From: Thioploca sp.
Lineage (GTDB): Bacteria > Pseudomonadota > Gammaproteobacteria > Beggiatoales > Beggiatoaceae
NCBI GenBank assembly: GCA_012032555.1
Contig: JAAUSR010000020.1
Location: 1-64,000, forward strand
Length of the DNA stretch: 64,000 nt
Direction of reading: 5' to 3'
This document shows, piece after piece, positions 35,876 to 47,400 of this stretch. Positions within the stretch are counted from its first letter, which is position 1. Each line of letters opens with the position of its first letter. The notes under the pieces are model-generated. The model made no database searches and was not told the DNA's origin. It saw only the letters and a program-made list of their open reading frames with translations. A program made the position numbers and the translations under genes.

Positions 35876-38800
35876 TTAAGCGCTATTGTTTAACATTTGA
35901 ATAAACTCTTGTTCTGGCATAGGACGTCCAATGAGATAACCCTGTACCTCATCGCATTTAAGTGATTTTAAGAAAATTTGTTGTGATTTAGTTTCTACAC
36001 CTTCTGCTATAACAGCCAACCGCAGACTTCGCGCTAATGCAATGATGGCTTTAATAATACTCATATCTTCTTTATTGTTGGGCACATCTCGAACAAAACT
36101 TTGATCGATTTTAAGCTTATCAATCGGAAACCGTTTTAGATAGCTTAATGAAGAATAACCGGTGCCAAAATCATCGATGGCCAATTGCATCCCCATTTCT
36201 TTCAATTGATGCAAAATATGATTAACTTCATCAAAATCGGTTATTAACAGACTTTCGGTTAATTCCAATTCGAGTAGAGTTGGATCAATACAGGTTTCAT
36301 CAATAATTTTTCCAATCCGTTTAATGAAATTATCTTGTTTAAATTGTCGCGAAGATAAATTAACTGACATTCTCAACAAAGCTTGACCTTGCTCACGCCA
36401 ACGTTGATATTGCAGACAAGTTCGTTGTAATACCCATTCTCCTATGGGTACAATCAACCCGGTTTCTTCTGCTAAAGGAATAAAGCGATAAGGTAATACT
36501 AAACCCATTTCCGGATGTTGCCAGCGTAATAAAACTTCTGCACCAACAATATGGCCGCTAGTTAGGTGCAATTGTGGTTGATAATACAAGACTAATTCTT
36601 CTCGATCTAAGGCATGACGTAATTTGGTTTCCAAAATTAACCGCTGATGAGAAAGCATATTGAGACGAGCAATATAAAATTGATAATTATTTTTACCATT
36701 TTCTTTAGCACGATACATTGCCATATCAGCATTTTTTAATAACGTATCAACTTCTTTACCATCGTTAGGATAAAGGCTGATACCAATACTCATGGTGATA
36801 AAAGTTTCTTGCCCATTTAATTTAAAGGCAGATAAACTCATGGCTTTCAGTATATTTTGCGCAAAAATTTCTACATCTTTGATATTATTTATATTTTCTA
36901 GCACAATCGCAAAATCATCACCACCTAAACGCGCAATTGTATCGGTTTTGCGTAAACATTCTGTTAAGCGGCTGGCCACTTTTTTCAGTAATAAATCTCC
37001 CGTTAAATGTCCCCAAGTATCATTAACATACTTGAAACCATCTAAATCTAAAAACATGATAGCGACTAATTCATTGTGTTGTTGTGCGTAATATAAAGCA
37101 CGATTAGCCAATTCATAAAATAAAGTTCGGTTAGGTAATCCGGTTAAATCATCGTAATGGACTAAATAAGCGAGTCGTTGTTCAGTTTGTTTGCGTGAAG
37201 TGAGATCAGAGAAAATACCTAAGTAATTGGTAATTTGATTGTGTTCATCACGGATAACACTGATATGTAACCATTCTAGGAAAATCTCGCCATTTTGACG
37301 ACGATTCCATATTTCCCCTTCCCAATGTCCAAAATGGAGAATAGCATTCCACATAACTTCGTAAAAGTCACTTTTATGTTTACCCGATTTTAATAGCTGG
37401 GGTGTTTTCCCCATCACTTCTTTAGCCGTGTAACCGGTAATTTTAGTAAACGCTTTATTAATGCCTATAATTTGGGTATGAGCGTCAGTGATACAGATGG
37501 CTTCCGCGCTATTTTCAAATACCTTAATGGATTGGCGTAGTTTATCTTCTACCATTTTCTTTCGGTAATATCTTCAAAACAACCTAATACGCCAATTACT
37601 TGATTTTGTCTATCCTGCAGTGGGACTTTATTCATTTCTAACCAAAGGCGGGAATTATTTTCTAATTGGACAGATTCAACTTGTCGGTAAGCATATTGGC
37701 CATCTGCTACAATGCAACGGTTAAGCGTTTCAAAAAAGGCATGCCCTTCTTGTTGGTAAAGCATTAAGTCAGTATCCGTTTTGCCGACAATATCTTCTAC
37801 TTGTTCTAAACCAACAATGCGAGCGTAATTCTGGTTACAACCTAAATAAACCGCATAATTGTCTTTCCAGAAAATAAATTGGGGAATATTATCTATCACG
37901 AGACGCAACATGTGTTCAGACTGCTGCAAAGCTTCTTCATATTGTTTGCGTGCCGTGATATCACGGCTAATTCCAATGAGGCCCAATACTTGTCCATCGA
38001 TTGCAAAGAAAGGTGCCTTTAAAGTGTCAAATAAACATTCATGACCATCAGGATAAGTACCCCATTCTTCATGAGCATGCGGTTTACCGGTTATCACCGT
38101 TTGTTTATCAGTTTCCCAACAAAATTGCGCCTTTTCCGGTGGGAATAAGTCAAAATCACTTTGTCCTATCAATTCTGAGCGATTGATGCCTTTGAATTCT
38201 TCAAAAGCCTGATTACAACCTAAATACTTACCTTCACAGTCTTTGTAAAAAATCAGGTCCGGAACAAAATCAATTAAATTGCACAGCAATGCCCTTTCAT
38301 GTAATAGTTCTTGAGTGCGTTTTTGAACGCGTTGTTCCAATAGAGCCTGAGTAGAATGAATTTCCTCAAATCGAGCTTGCAGTGATTTAGCCATTGATTT
38401 GAAATTATGGGTTAATGAATTGATTTCACTCACCCGGCTTTGAGGCCAATGAATGACTTGGTTTAGCTCTAAACGAGTCGATAAGTTATCAGTGATATAG
38501 GCTAACTTCTGTAAAGGTGAAATCAACCAGCGGCTAATAAAAACTGAGAGGATTAGGCTAATGAAAGTAATGATAGAAATGATAGCTAATTTGCTGACAT
38601 ATAAATTTTGCCAGGATTCCAAATAAGGTCGTATCGGCATTTCAATAACTAACGTCAATGGCAATGATTATGTACCGGAGTATGCTGTACATAAAAGGCT
38701 TGACGCCAACGTAAAATGGGATGAACCACTGCTTGAGGAAAAGCCGGATAGACTATTGAATTGAGCCATTTCCATTGAGTTGATGAAAAATCACGGAAAT

Positions 38801-39959
38801 GATCATAATAGCTTAAGCGCTTTAAATCGGTTCGAGTAGAATCAATAACAATCCCCTGTTCATTGGTTAAAGTGATATCAGTATCATTCGTAAGAGAGTG
38901 AATAGCATGTATTTTATGAAGTTTAGTTATCAACTGAAAGTAAATTAAAAGCACACCGGTTACTTTACCATCCGCACCACGGATGGCAAACGCATGTGCC
39001 ATCACGGGTATTTCACTACCCTGATCTATCCTAATAGTATTAAAGGTTAAGACTTGGGTTGTATTCAAGACGGACTGAAAGAGCGGTTTATGTAAAGCTG
39101 GCGAATAGATATTTAATTCATTGGTCGGTTGGTGATAGTTGAATAACAAACAACCTTGAGCATTCAGTAAAGTGATATCTAAAAATTCTGGGAATGAACT
39201 CATTAATTGCTTAGCTTGCTGAGCTAACTCAGTTGAATTTTGCCAATGGGCTTGTGTAACGAAGGGGGCAAATTTTTGTAAAGATTCAACCTGTCGCTGA
39301 TATAACGATTGCAGATCATTTACTATATAAATAGACAATGTATTGAGATCCGTTTTTATTTTGGCTTCGACTTTGTCTACAATAAGCCAGCCATTAAAAA
39401 TCATCGTCAGTAAGGTCGGTAATAGAACAAAAATACTAATTAAATTCAGTATAATACGTTGCAATGCTAGTTGATAGGTTGTGATTGGTAATCTAGCCCA
39501 TTGTCTTAAAGGTAAAAAGGTAATTATTAAACAGGCAATAGACGCATTAAAAATAGCATTTACCAGAAATTTCAATAGAATTAAAGCAATTGGGATAGTA
39601 TCTGGTGGAAGAGTATTAATATAAAGTACCCACATGATAGGTAGTCCTAAACCTAACCAGAAAATACTTTCTAACAACAGTAAATGACTACTATAACGTC
39701 GCCAAGCTAATCCAATAAAGACCGCTTCTAAAGTGAAAACAATTAATTCATTAGGGTGTCCCCATAAAAACCAGTTTGGTGTATTAGCGAATATTGCTAC
39801 CGCTAATCCCCAGCTAACTCCAAATAAATCAATTATTAATAAGGTAGTAATGCTACCAAAGACAAAATCTATTCCAAAGAATAAAGGTAAACTAAGGTAA
39901 TTCCCGAGCATACTGAGTATGCTAAGTAGTATCAATATCAGATACGATCGTTGTTGCAA
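35876..39959 (-). CDS. Giant membrane PAS-GGDEF-EAL cyclic di-GMP protein, frame broken by two missing bases
   Basis: Three consecutive minus-strand frames form one protein of about 1361 residues if one base is restored near 38664 (joining PVHN to LPLTLVIEMPIRPYL) and one in the T4 at 37555-37558 (DITERKMVEDKLRQS). Order: MASE-like membrane region of about six to eight helices (1-190), a Cache-type periplasmic sensor (about 220-450), a transmembrane helix, HAMP, a short coiled coil, three PAS domains, a GGDEF domain with the variant ARLGGDDFAIVL, and an EAL domain with the variant GAEVLLRWQHPEMG and intact DDFGTGYSSLSYL. It should make or break c-di-GMP in response to an external and an internal signal. 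The direction of activity is unknown. Confidence 0.85.
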
Positions 39960-40501
39960 AGCGGCTTAACCTATTTTGTTAATAATCAGGGGGGAATAAT
40001 AAAAAAGAGGAGGAGCTAAAAGTTGGTCAAACTATCGTTAACTATTGTTAAAGTTGTTTATTATATTACATAAATATCATTTCTGCAGGTACATTGTATT
40101 AGCAATATATATTTTTATACTATCATATAAATAAAAGTTATGATAGAAAAATTGATCAATGCGCTATCATTTAAAGTTAATTTTAGGCGAAAGGAAGGTA
40201 TATGGGGTTAGTTTCTAAGCTTTTGAAAATCCCACTGTTAAGCAATGTAGGTCAAACTAAACAAAGCGTGTCCAACCTTCGATTTTTGAACGGCATCTCA
40301 CTTTAACAACTGACATCATTACCGAACTATCACCGCGAAAATGGATAGGTGGCAAGACAATAGACTAACTTCAACCGCAAACTTAGAAATGATTGGCAAA
40401 AATCATCGACATTGCCAACTAATTCTGTTAACTTCACAAAATATAATAATAGCAATTCACCTAACGTCAAATTTACATTAACCCAATTTTTAGGAGAATA
40501 T
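39960..40501. other. Gene-free stretch between divergent genes
   Basis: About 540 bp without a credible gene. It must carry the promoters of the c-di-GMP protein (minus) and the hydrolase (plus). The in-frame extension of the hydrolase from 40412 is unlikely to be translated because a good ribosome-binding site and signal peptide lie at 40490-40502. Confidence 0.45.
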
Positions 40502-41317
40502 ATGAGATTACTGGTATTGAGTCATTTTATTTGGTTACTATTTTTCAATATCACTGTTTTTGCGGAAATTAAAGGTGAAAACATAGACTATACCGCTAAT
40601 GGAACGACTTTAAAAGGATATTTAGCCTATGATGATGCGATTAAAGATCAACGACCGGGTATATTAGTTGTTCATGAATGGTGGGGACACAATGAATATG
40701 CACGTAAACGGGCTAGAATGCTAGCAGAACTGGGCTACATTGCACTCGCAGTAGATATGTACGGGGATGGTAAAACGGCTACTCATCCAAAGCAAGCCGG
40801 GCAATTTGTTCAAGCATTACTCAATAATATGGAAACCGCTCAAAATCGTTTTATGGCGGCACTCGAATTGATTAAGAAACAACAACAAGTCGATGCCAAT
40901 AAAATAGCGGCGATTGGTTATTGTTTTGGTGGTGGTATAGTATTAGCTATGGCTAGAAATGGAGTTGATTTAGCTGGAGTAGCCAGTTTTCACGGTAGTT
41001 TAGCTACTAAAAACCCCGCCAAAGCTGGAGAAGTGAAAGCGAAAATAATTGTTTTCCAGGGTGAAGCAGATAAATTTGTCACAACAGAACAAGTTAAAGC
41101 TTTTCAAGCCGAAATGAAAAATGCCCAAGTTGATTTAGAATTAGTAACCTATCCGGGTGTTAAACACAGTTTTACTAATCCCGAAGCAGATAATTTGGCA
41201 AAAAAATTTGATTTACCCTTAGCTTATAATGCAGCAGCCGATAAAGATTCCTGGTCAAAGTTACAGGTATTTTTCCAGCGGATCTTTGCTAATGCTTCGG
41301 CATCCACAAATAAATAA
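40502..41317 (+). CDS. Periplasmic dienelactone hydrolase family protein
   Basis: From ATG 40502, preceded by TAGGAGAATAT, the protein is 271 residues with a signal peptide (MRLLVLSHFIWLLFFNITVFA). The alpha/beta-hydrolase active site is that of the dienelactone hydrolase family: the HEWWGHNEYARKRA segment with its Glu, nucleophile Cys in IGYCFGGGIVLA, and the catalytic His in VKHSFTNPEA. Such proteins hydrolyse cyclic or small esters; the natural substrate here is unknown. moaC starts 14 bp after the stop, so the two are probably cotranscribed. Confidence 0.9.
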   Translation: MRLLVLSHFIWLLFFNITVFAEIKGENIDYTANGTTLKGYLAYDDAIKDQRPGILVVHEWWGHNEYARKRARMLAELGYIALAVDMYGDGKTATHPKQAGQFVQALLNNMETAQNRFMAALELIKKQQQVDANKIAAIGYCFGGGIVLAMARNGVDLAGVASFHGSLATKNPAKAGEVKAKIIVFQGEADKFVTTEQVKAFQAEMKNAQVDLELVTYPGVKHSFTNPEADNLAKKFDLPLAYNAAADKDSWSKLQVFFQRIFANASASTNK

Positions 41318-41331
41318 CGAAAAAATACTGA

Positions 41332-41808
41332 ATGAATCCACTCACCCACTTTAATCAAGCCGGTGAAGCCCATATGGTAGATGTCGGGGACAAGGTGAGT
41401 ACTGATCGTATCGCGATTGCTGAAGGTAAAATTAGCATGCAACCAGAAACTTTGAACCTAATCATAGCGGGCAAACATAAAAAAGGTGACGTGTTAGGTA
41501 TTGCTCGAATTGCGGGTATTATGGCTGCTAAGAAAACCAGTGATTTGATTCCCCTTTGTCACCCCTTAATGTTAACTCATGTCAGCGTTGATTTAATACC
41601 TTTATCAGAACATCATGCTGTCTACTGTCAGGCGACAGTTAAAACCACGGGCACCACTGGCGTGGAAATGGAAGCATTAATGAGCGTTCAAATAGCTTTA
41701 CTTACCATTTACGATATGTGTAAAGCTGTTGACCGTGGTATGACTTTGGAACAAATTCGATTACAAAAGAAGTCTGGTGGTAAATCAGGTACTTGGAAAA
41801 TAAAATAA
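41332..41808 (+). CDS. moaC: Cyclic pyranopterin monophosphate synthase
   Basis: This 158-residue protein begins with [18 protein letters not shown] and contains [20 protein letters not shown] and [25 protein letters not shown], the MoaC hallmarks. It converts the MoaA product into cyclic pyranopterin monophosphate in molybdenum cofactor synthesis in the cytoplasm. The length is normal. No other moa gene is adjacent. Confidence 0.95.
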   Translation: MNPLTHFNQAGEAHMVDVGDKVSTDRIAIAEGKISMQPETLNLIIAGKHKKGDVLGIARIAGIMAAKKTSDLIPLCHPLMLTHVSVDLIPLSEHHAVYCQATVKTTGTTGVEMEALMSVQIALLTIYDMCKAVDRGMTLEQIRLQKKSGGKSGTWKIK

Positions 41809-41848
41809 CATTTTATTCAACTTAACTTACTTTAAAAGGAGACAATCT

Positions 41849-42085
41849 ATGTCAGAACCTGTTTGTGCTCAAAAATCACCTTATGTTCTTGAGCTAAAAC
41901 CGGGTACCTACTATTGGTGCGCTTGTGGTAAATCTGCTGATCAACCTTTTTGCGATGGTTCCCATGCTGGCACGGGTTTCTCACCGGTGGAATTAGATCT
42001 CACTGAAAAAACGACAGTAGGATTTTGTGGCTGTAAGCGGACTAAAGATGCTCCCCGTTGTGATGGTTCACATAAACAGCTATAA
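41849..42085 (+). CDS. Double CDGSH iron-sulfur protein
   Basis: This 78-residue protein has two CDGSH-type motifs: YYWCACGKSADQPFCDGSH and FCGCKRTKDAPRCDGSH. Each supplies three Cys and one His to bind a 2Fe-2S cluster, as in mitoNEET-like and bacterial double-CDGSH proteins. AAAAGGAGACAAT precedes the ATG. It probably takes part in electron transfer or cluster handling in the cytoplasm. Its start is 40 bp after moaC. Confidence 0.92.
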   Translation: MSEPVCAQKSPYVLELKPGTYYWCACGKSADQPFCDGSHAGTGFSPVELDLTEKTTVGFCGCKRTKDAPRCDGSHKQL

Positions 42086-42119
42086 AAATTATTGAACTCG
42101 CGATAATTTTTTAGTGGCG

Positions 42120-42156
42120 CTGTTTCGGGAAATACTAATTTTTAGTCCCGAAACAG
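42120..42156. terminator. Bidirectional hairpin between convergent genes
   Basis: CTGTTTCGGGA at 42120-42130 pairs exactly with TCCCGAAACAG at 42146-42156 around a 15-nt loop. It sits between the CDGSH gene and the convergent helicase gene, and is AT-rich on both sides (AATTTTTT on the left), which suits termination in both directions. Confidence 0.7.
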
Positions 42157-42200
42157 TTCAAGATAAACCAGAACCGATGCAATTAAACCAATAGAAACAA

Positions 42201-43511
42201 TTAGGTTATTGCTTTTTTGACAACATTTCTTCTTTGCTGTTGGTGATGAGGTAGCGGTTGATTACGGTGGCTATTATTCTTCCGTTTAGAAGCCTCTTGA
42301 AAGTAACTATGGCGAGATGCCTCATAATGATAGGGTTTACGTTTGGGCTTTTTAGCAAATCGGTGTAGTGAACGGGTCGGTTCTAGACCAGGGATAATAT
42401 AGCGTGGAACGGATTGACCGGTATAACGTTCAATCCGCTCAAGATGAGGAACATCATCTGGTAATACAAAAGAAATAGCCGTACCCAAAGCACCTGCCCG
42501 TCCGGTGCGACCAATACGATGGACATAATCTTCGGCAAACCGTGGTAAATCAAAATTAATCACATGACTAATACTGGTCACGTCAATTCCCCGTGCGGCA
42601 ACATCAGTTGCTACCAAGAGGCGCAATTTCCCACGACGTAAATTTGTTAAGGTCCGATTGCGGGCAGATTGTTTCATATCACCGTGGAGTGCAGCCGCTG
42701 CATGTCCTTGCGCAATCAGCTTTTGAGCGAGTGCATGAGCACCTTGTTTAGTTGCCGAAAAAATAATCGCTTGTTTAACCGCCTTATCACCGACGAGATG
42801 TTCCAACAATCGATTTTTATGATCGAGGTCATCAGCGATATGTAAACGTTGTTCAATGTTTTGTTGAGTAGGTTGAGTTTCGATTTGAATCCGTTCGGGA
42901 TTTTTAAGTAAACTACTGGCCAATTTAGCAAGCTCATTATCCCAAGTTGCTGTAAATAAAAGAGTTTGTCTATTAATTGGTGTCAGTGCCGCAATTTTAT
43001 TCACTTCACTAACAAATCCCATATCTAACATCCGATCAGCTTCGTCGAGTATCAGCATATTAACTGCTGACAAATCAATACTTCTACGTTCTAAATGGTC
43101 AATTAATCGACCTGGGGTGGCGATAACAATATCAATTCGTCGAGATAATCCTTTTAATTGCGGTTCGTAAGGCATCCCACCGACGAGGCTCACACTATAA
43201 AAACGAAGATTTTTGCCATAACTACGAATAGATTGACTAACTTGATTCGCTAATTCCCGGGTTGGGGTTAAAATCAGTATAAACGGTTTACCATACTGTT
43301 TCTTTGAAAACGGGTGAACAGAAAGCCGTTGTAATGCTGGCAACACAAAAGAGGCCGTTTTGCCAGTGCCGGTGTGAGCAGATGCGATCAAATCATGACC
43401 GGCCAGAATTTTGGGTATGGCTTGTGATTGAATGGGTGTTGGGGTGATATAACCACATTGTTGTATCGCTTTAAGAATAGCAGGATTTAACTGAAATACT
43501 TCAAAAGACAC
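42201..43511 (-). CDS. DEAD-box ATP-dependent RNA helicase, RhlE-like
   Basis: I place the start at GTG 43511, which follows AAGAGGAAATTCT at normal spacing and begins SFEVFQLNPAILKAIQQCGY as RhlE-type helicases do. An in-frame ATG at 43568 would add 19 unlike residues. Motifs in order: Q motif TPTPIQSQAIP, motif I SAHTGTGKTAS, PTRELANQ, TPGRLIDHL, DEADRMLDMGF, motif III FTATW, ATDVAARGIDV and HRIGRTGRAG. A basic tail (about residue 370 to the end) rich in Lys, Arg, His and Asn probably binds RNA. Likely roles are ribosome assembly or RNA decay. Confidence 0.92.
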   Translation of the reverse strand: MSFEVFQLNPAILKAIQQCGYITPTPIQSQAIPKILAGHDLIASAHTGTGKTASFVLPALQRLSVHPFSKKQYGKPFILILTPTRELANQVSQSIRSYGKNLRFYSVSLVGGMPYEPQLKGLSRRIDIVIATPGRLIDHLERRSIDLSAVNMLILDEADRMLDMGFVSEVNKIAALTPINRQTLLFTATWDNELAKLASSLLKNPERIQIETQPTQQNIEQRLHIADDLDHKNRLLEHLVGDKAVKQAIIFSATKQGAHALAQKLIAQGHAAAALHGDMKQSARNRTLTNLRRGKLRLLVATDVAARGIDVTSISHVINFDLPRFAEDYVHRIGRTGRAGALGTAISFVLPDDVPHLERIERYTGQSVPRYIIPGLEPTRSLHRFAKKPKRKPYHYEASRHSYFQEASKRKNNSHRNQPLPHHQQQRRNVVKKAIT

Positions 43512-44452
43512 AGAATTTCCTCTTGTTAGGAACAAAGAAATTGATGGCTTGCTTTGTCCATTGCGCATGAAATTGAAACTGGTTGCATCAAAAATAGCTG
43601 GATGATACGCAGGAAATTAAAAGCACTGTATTCAAATTATGAACAATTAGTAAGAAAGAATAGCTTCAACTTTCCTTGTTACACAGTTGAGTTTATCTCT
43701 CAATAATGAGAGTAGAAAAATTTATTAGTAAAATAATTTCATATTCTATATGAAATAGTGTTATATCTCAAATAACTTATCTTTAAATCCATTTTAAGGC
43801 CGAAGGGAATAAGGGATAATTTTTTAAAAATAGAGTTAATTTTTGGGGTATTCCTGAATTAAGTGTGAATTACAATAGATTTGTAAATAAATATGTCTGA
43901 AAATCGGCGAGATAATCATGAAATATCTAAGATATAATTCTGAGTTACTCGGAAGAATATATTATAATAACGTAAAAAACAAAAATATCAATCTAATAAT
44001 TATTGCAAGGCCATATTAAGCAAAACATTAGGGTTTGGGGTGGGCGAATATTGTAAAACTGGGTTGATAAAATCATCATTTAGAATAACAGCATGAAGTT
44101 GCATGATTTTCCTTTTTTCGTCAACTTAAGTATTCTATTAATTAGATTAGCTTCTCATGGGAATTTATCCTAGTTAGCAAGCAAGTAGCCTGGATGAAGC
44201 GTAGCGGAATCCCAGGAAACCACTGGTTTCATCCAAACTATCTGTTCATTACTATCTGTTCATTTCAACTCTTCGCCAACAAGGTTTAAATGTGTTTGCT
44301 CTATGACGAGATTTATTTTTATTACGTCCGAATCTTATGAATAGGGTAGGTATTTACAATTCTGGTAGATATTGCTCATCCTACCCGGCTGATTTGCGGT
44401 CGGTAGATTGTATCGTTAGAGATATCTAAGCAGTATACAGGAGATTATAAGT
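43512..44452. other. Long gene-free stretch with dispersed repeats
   Basis: More than 900 bp without a credible gene. It contains a GTAGCCTGGATGAAGCGTAG-type repeat at 44185-44216 (related to 23999-24031) and a weak hairpin with GGGTAGG and CCTACCC arms at about 44344-44384. The leader of the large surface protein ends with CAGGAGATTATAAGT before 44453. Confidence 0.5.
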
Positions 44453-47400
44453 ATGAAGTGTAGAGTTAAAAGTAGAGTTAAAAAAATCATGTCATTTTTT
44501 GTTCGATTTAACCAAGATAGATTGAGAATAGATGGTTCTACCGATCACCAGTTAAAATGTCTATTCAACTGGGACAAAATATGGCTCAATGCGTTAGGGT
44601 TACTGGTAATTTCGGTAAGTGTGTCTGCTACACCAACATTCCGTCCCGACAATGGGCATTACTACGAGGCGTTTACCTCATCTTACACTTTTGAGCAAGC
44701 GGTTAGCCAAACAAGTACCTTGACTCATTGTAGTATGACCGCTCACTTAGTCACTATCAATGATAGCGCCGAGCAAACCTTTATTCAGAACCTAATCGAT
44801 AATATTATCCCATCAGACCCATGGTATATTCTTTGGATTGGCGGCAAACAAGATCCTCCAGGCATAAAACAATGGATTACCAATGAAACTTGGTTGTATA
44901 GCAATTTTCAAAGTAACCATCCTATGCCTAATCATTATGGGATAAGTATTGGTGGCAGCGGTTATTCTTATGAATGGATGGGGCAGTTGCCTAGCGAAAC
45001 ATTGGGGGGTTACATCGTAGAATATGAAGGTACACCAACCCCAGAAATTCAACTTAAGGGTGGGATACCGGCCACAGAGATTGCCGATGGAAACACTAGC
45101 CCCGTAACGACAAATGATACCGATTTTGGTAACGTAATCATAGGTAGTTCTGTCAGTAAAACTTTTACAATTGAAAATAGTGGAATAGATAGTTTAGCTT
45201 TAACTGGCTTATCCTCTATTGTTGCTTTGATAGGGACTTGTACCGGCTTTAACGTTACCACACAACCGCTCTCATCCTGTGTCGCTCCCAATGATTTCAT
45301 TACTTTTACCATTCAATACCAGCCGATTGCTACGGGCACAGACTCTTGCACAGTGAGCATTGCTAATAACGACAGCAATGAAAATCCCTATGATTTCAAT
45401 ATTCAAGGAACCGGGGTGACGCCACCCGAAATCGATGTCCAAGGTAACAGCATCAGCATTGCGGATGGTGATACCATACCGGATATAACTGATAATACCG
45501 ATTTTGGCACCGCCGGTATGTCCATCAGCAACACTTTTACGATTACCAACACCGGCGAGACGGACTTAAACTTATCCGGTATGCCGTTAGTTGCGTTGAC
45601 GGGAGCCGATTGCACCACCTTCAGTGTAACAACTCAACCAACCACGCCGGTTACTGCCCTCGGCGGTACGACCAACTTTACCATTGAATACCATCCAACA
45701 AGTGTTGCTGGGGACACGCACTCCTGCACAGTCAGCCTTGCCAATGATGATAACGATGAAAATCCATATGATTTCAATATAGTAGGAACTACGTTGATAC
45801 TAGGAAACCTATCAGAGATAAATGTCGAGGGTAATAGTACCAGCATTACTGCAGGTGATAGCACGCCGGATACTACTGATAATACTGATTTTGGCAGTAC
45901 CCCAATAGGTGTGCCAGTTAGCAAGACTTTTACAATTACTAATATTGGCATAACGGTTTTGGGGTTATCAGGAACGCCGATTGTTGCTCTGATAGGAACA
46001 AATTGCGAAACTTACCGGGTAACTACCCAACCACCAATTACAACCGTTAATCCCCAAACCAGTACTACCTTTACTATTGAATACAATCCCCTGACGGTAG
46101 GTACACACTCCTGTACAGTCAGTATTGCCAATAGCGACAGCGATGAAAATCCTTATGATTTTAAGATTCAAGGAATGACTAGAATGATATTAGCAGAAAT
46201 GGATATCCAAGGCCATGACACGAGCATTACTGATGGTGATACCTCACCGAACATCGTTGACAATACTGATTTTGGTAGCACCCTGGTAAATACATCGATC
46301 AGCAAAACCTTTATGATTGCTAACACCGGTGAAGCCGACTTAAACTTATCCGGTATGCCACTCATTGCTCTAACGGGAACCGGTTGTACCACTTTCAGCG
46401 TGATAACCTCACCAACTACGCCAGTTATTGCTGCTAACGGTGTGACTACCTTTACCATTGAATATAATCCCCTAGCGGTGGGTACGCACTTCTGCACGGT
46501 GAGCATTGCCAATAGTGATAGCGATGAAAATCCCTATGATTTTAGTATTCAAGGGACGAGTATTATACCCCCGGTGGCGTTGCCAGAAATCGATGTCCAA
46601 AGTAACGGGGTTAGCATTACGGCAGGTGATACCAAACCCATCACTGCTGACAATACCAATTTTGGCAGCACGCTGATTGGTACACCTATTAGCAAGACCT
46701 TTACAATTATTAATACTGGTGGAGCAAATTTAAACTTATCCGGCACACCGCTAGTCGCTTTAATAGGAACTGATTGCACCGCTTTCAGTGTAACAACTCT
46801 ACCGACTACACCTATTGCTGCCACTAACGGTACCACTAGTTTTACGATTCAATACAACTCACTGACGGTGGATACGCACACTTGCACGGTAAGCATTGCT
46901 AATGATGATAGTAATGAGAATCCCTATGATTTTAATATATTGAGTAAAACTGCTTTGGTAGCTAATGATGATAGCGCTAGTACCCTGCCAAATACTTCCA
47001 TAATGATTGCCGTGTTGAGTAATGATAGTATTTCCAAGGGAGATTTAAATTTACCCAGTTTGAAGGTAACTACACCACCCCTAAATGGTACAGTAATGGT
47101 TAATCCCGATAGCACGATCACTTATCTTCCTAAACCCAATACGATAGAAAATACGGATAGCTTTATTTATCAACTATGTGATGGAGATAACCCACCACAA
47201 TGTGCTACCGCTACCGTCATTATAACGATATCTACGCAGTCACCACCCGTCGCAGCAAATCTAAGTGCGCCGCTAACGCTTAATAATGCGATAGTACAAT
47301 TACCCCCATTAGCGGCTCAAGATTCAGATGGTACTATCACCATGTACACGATTATCACTTTGCCCTTGCTAACCCAAGGCATTTTATATCTCAATGATCC

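Noticed and set aside
44813-46836. Several minus-strand open frames inside the large surface-protein gene
   Set aside because: They are mirror frames of the repeat units and recur with the repeat period; none has a family pattern.
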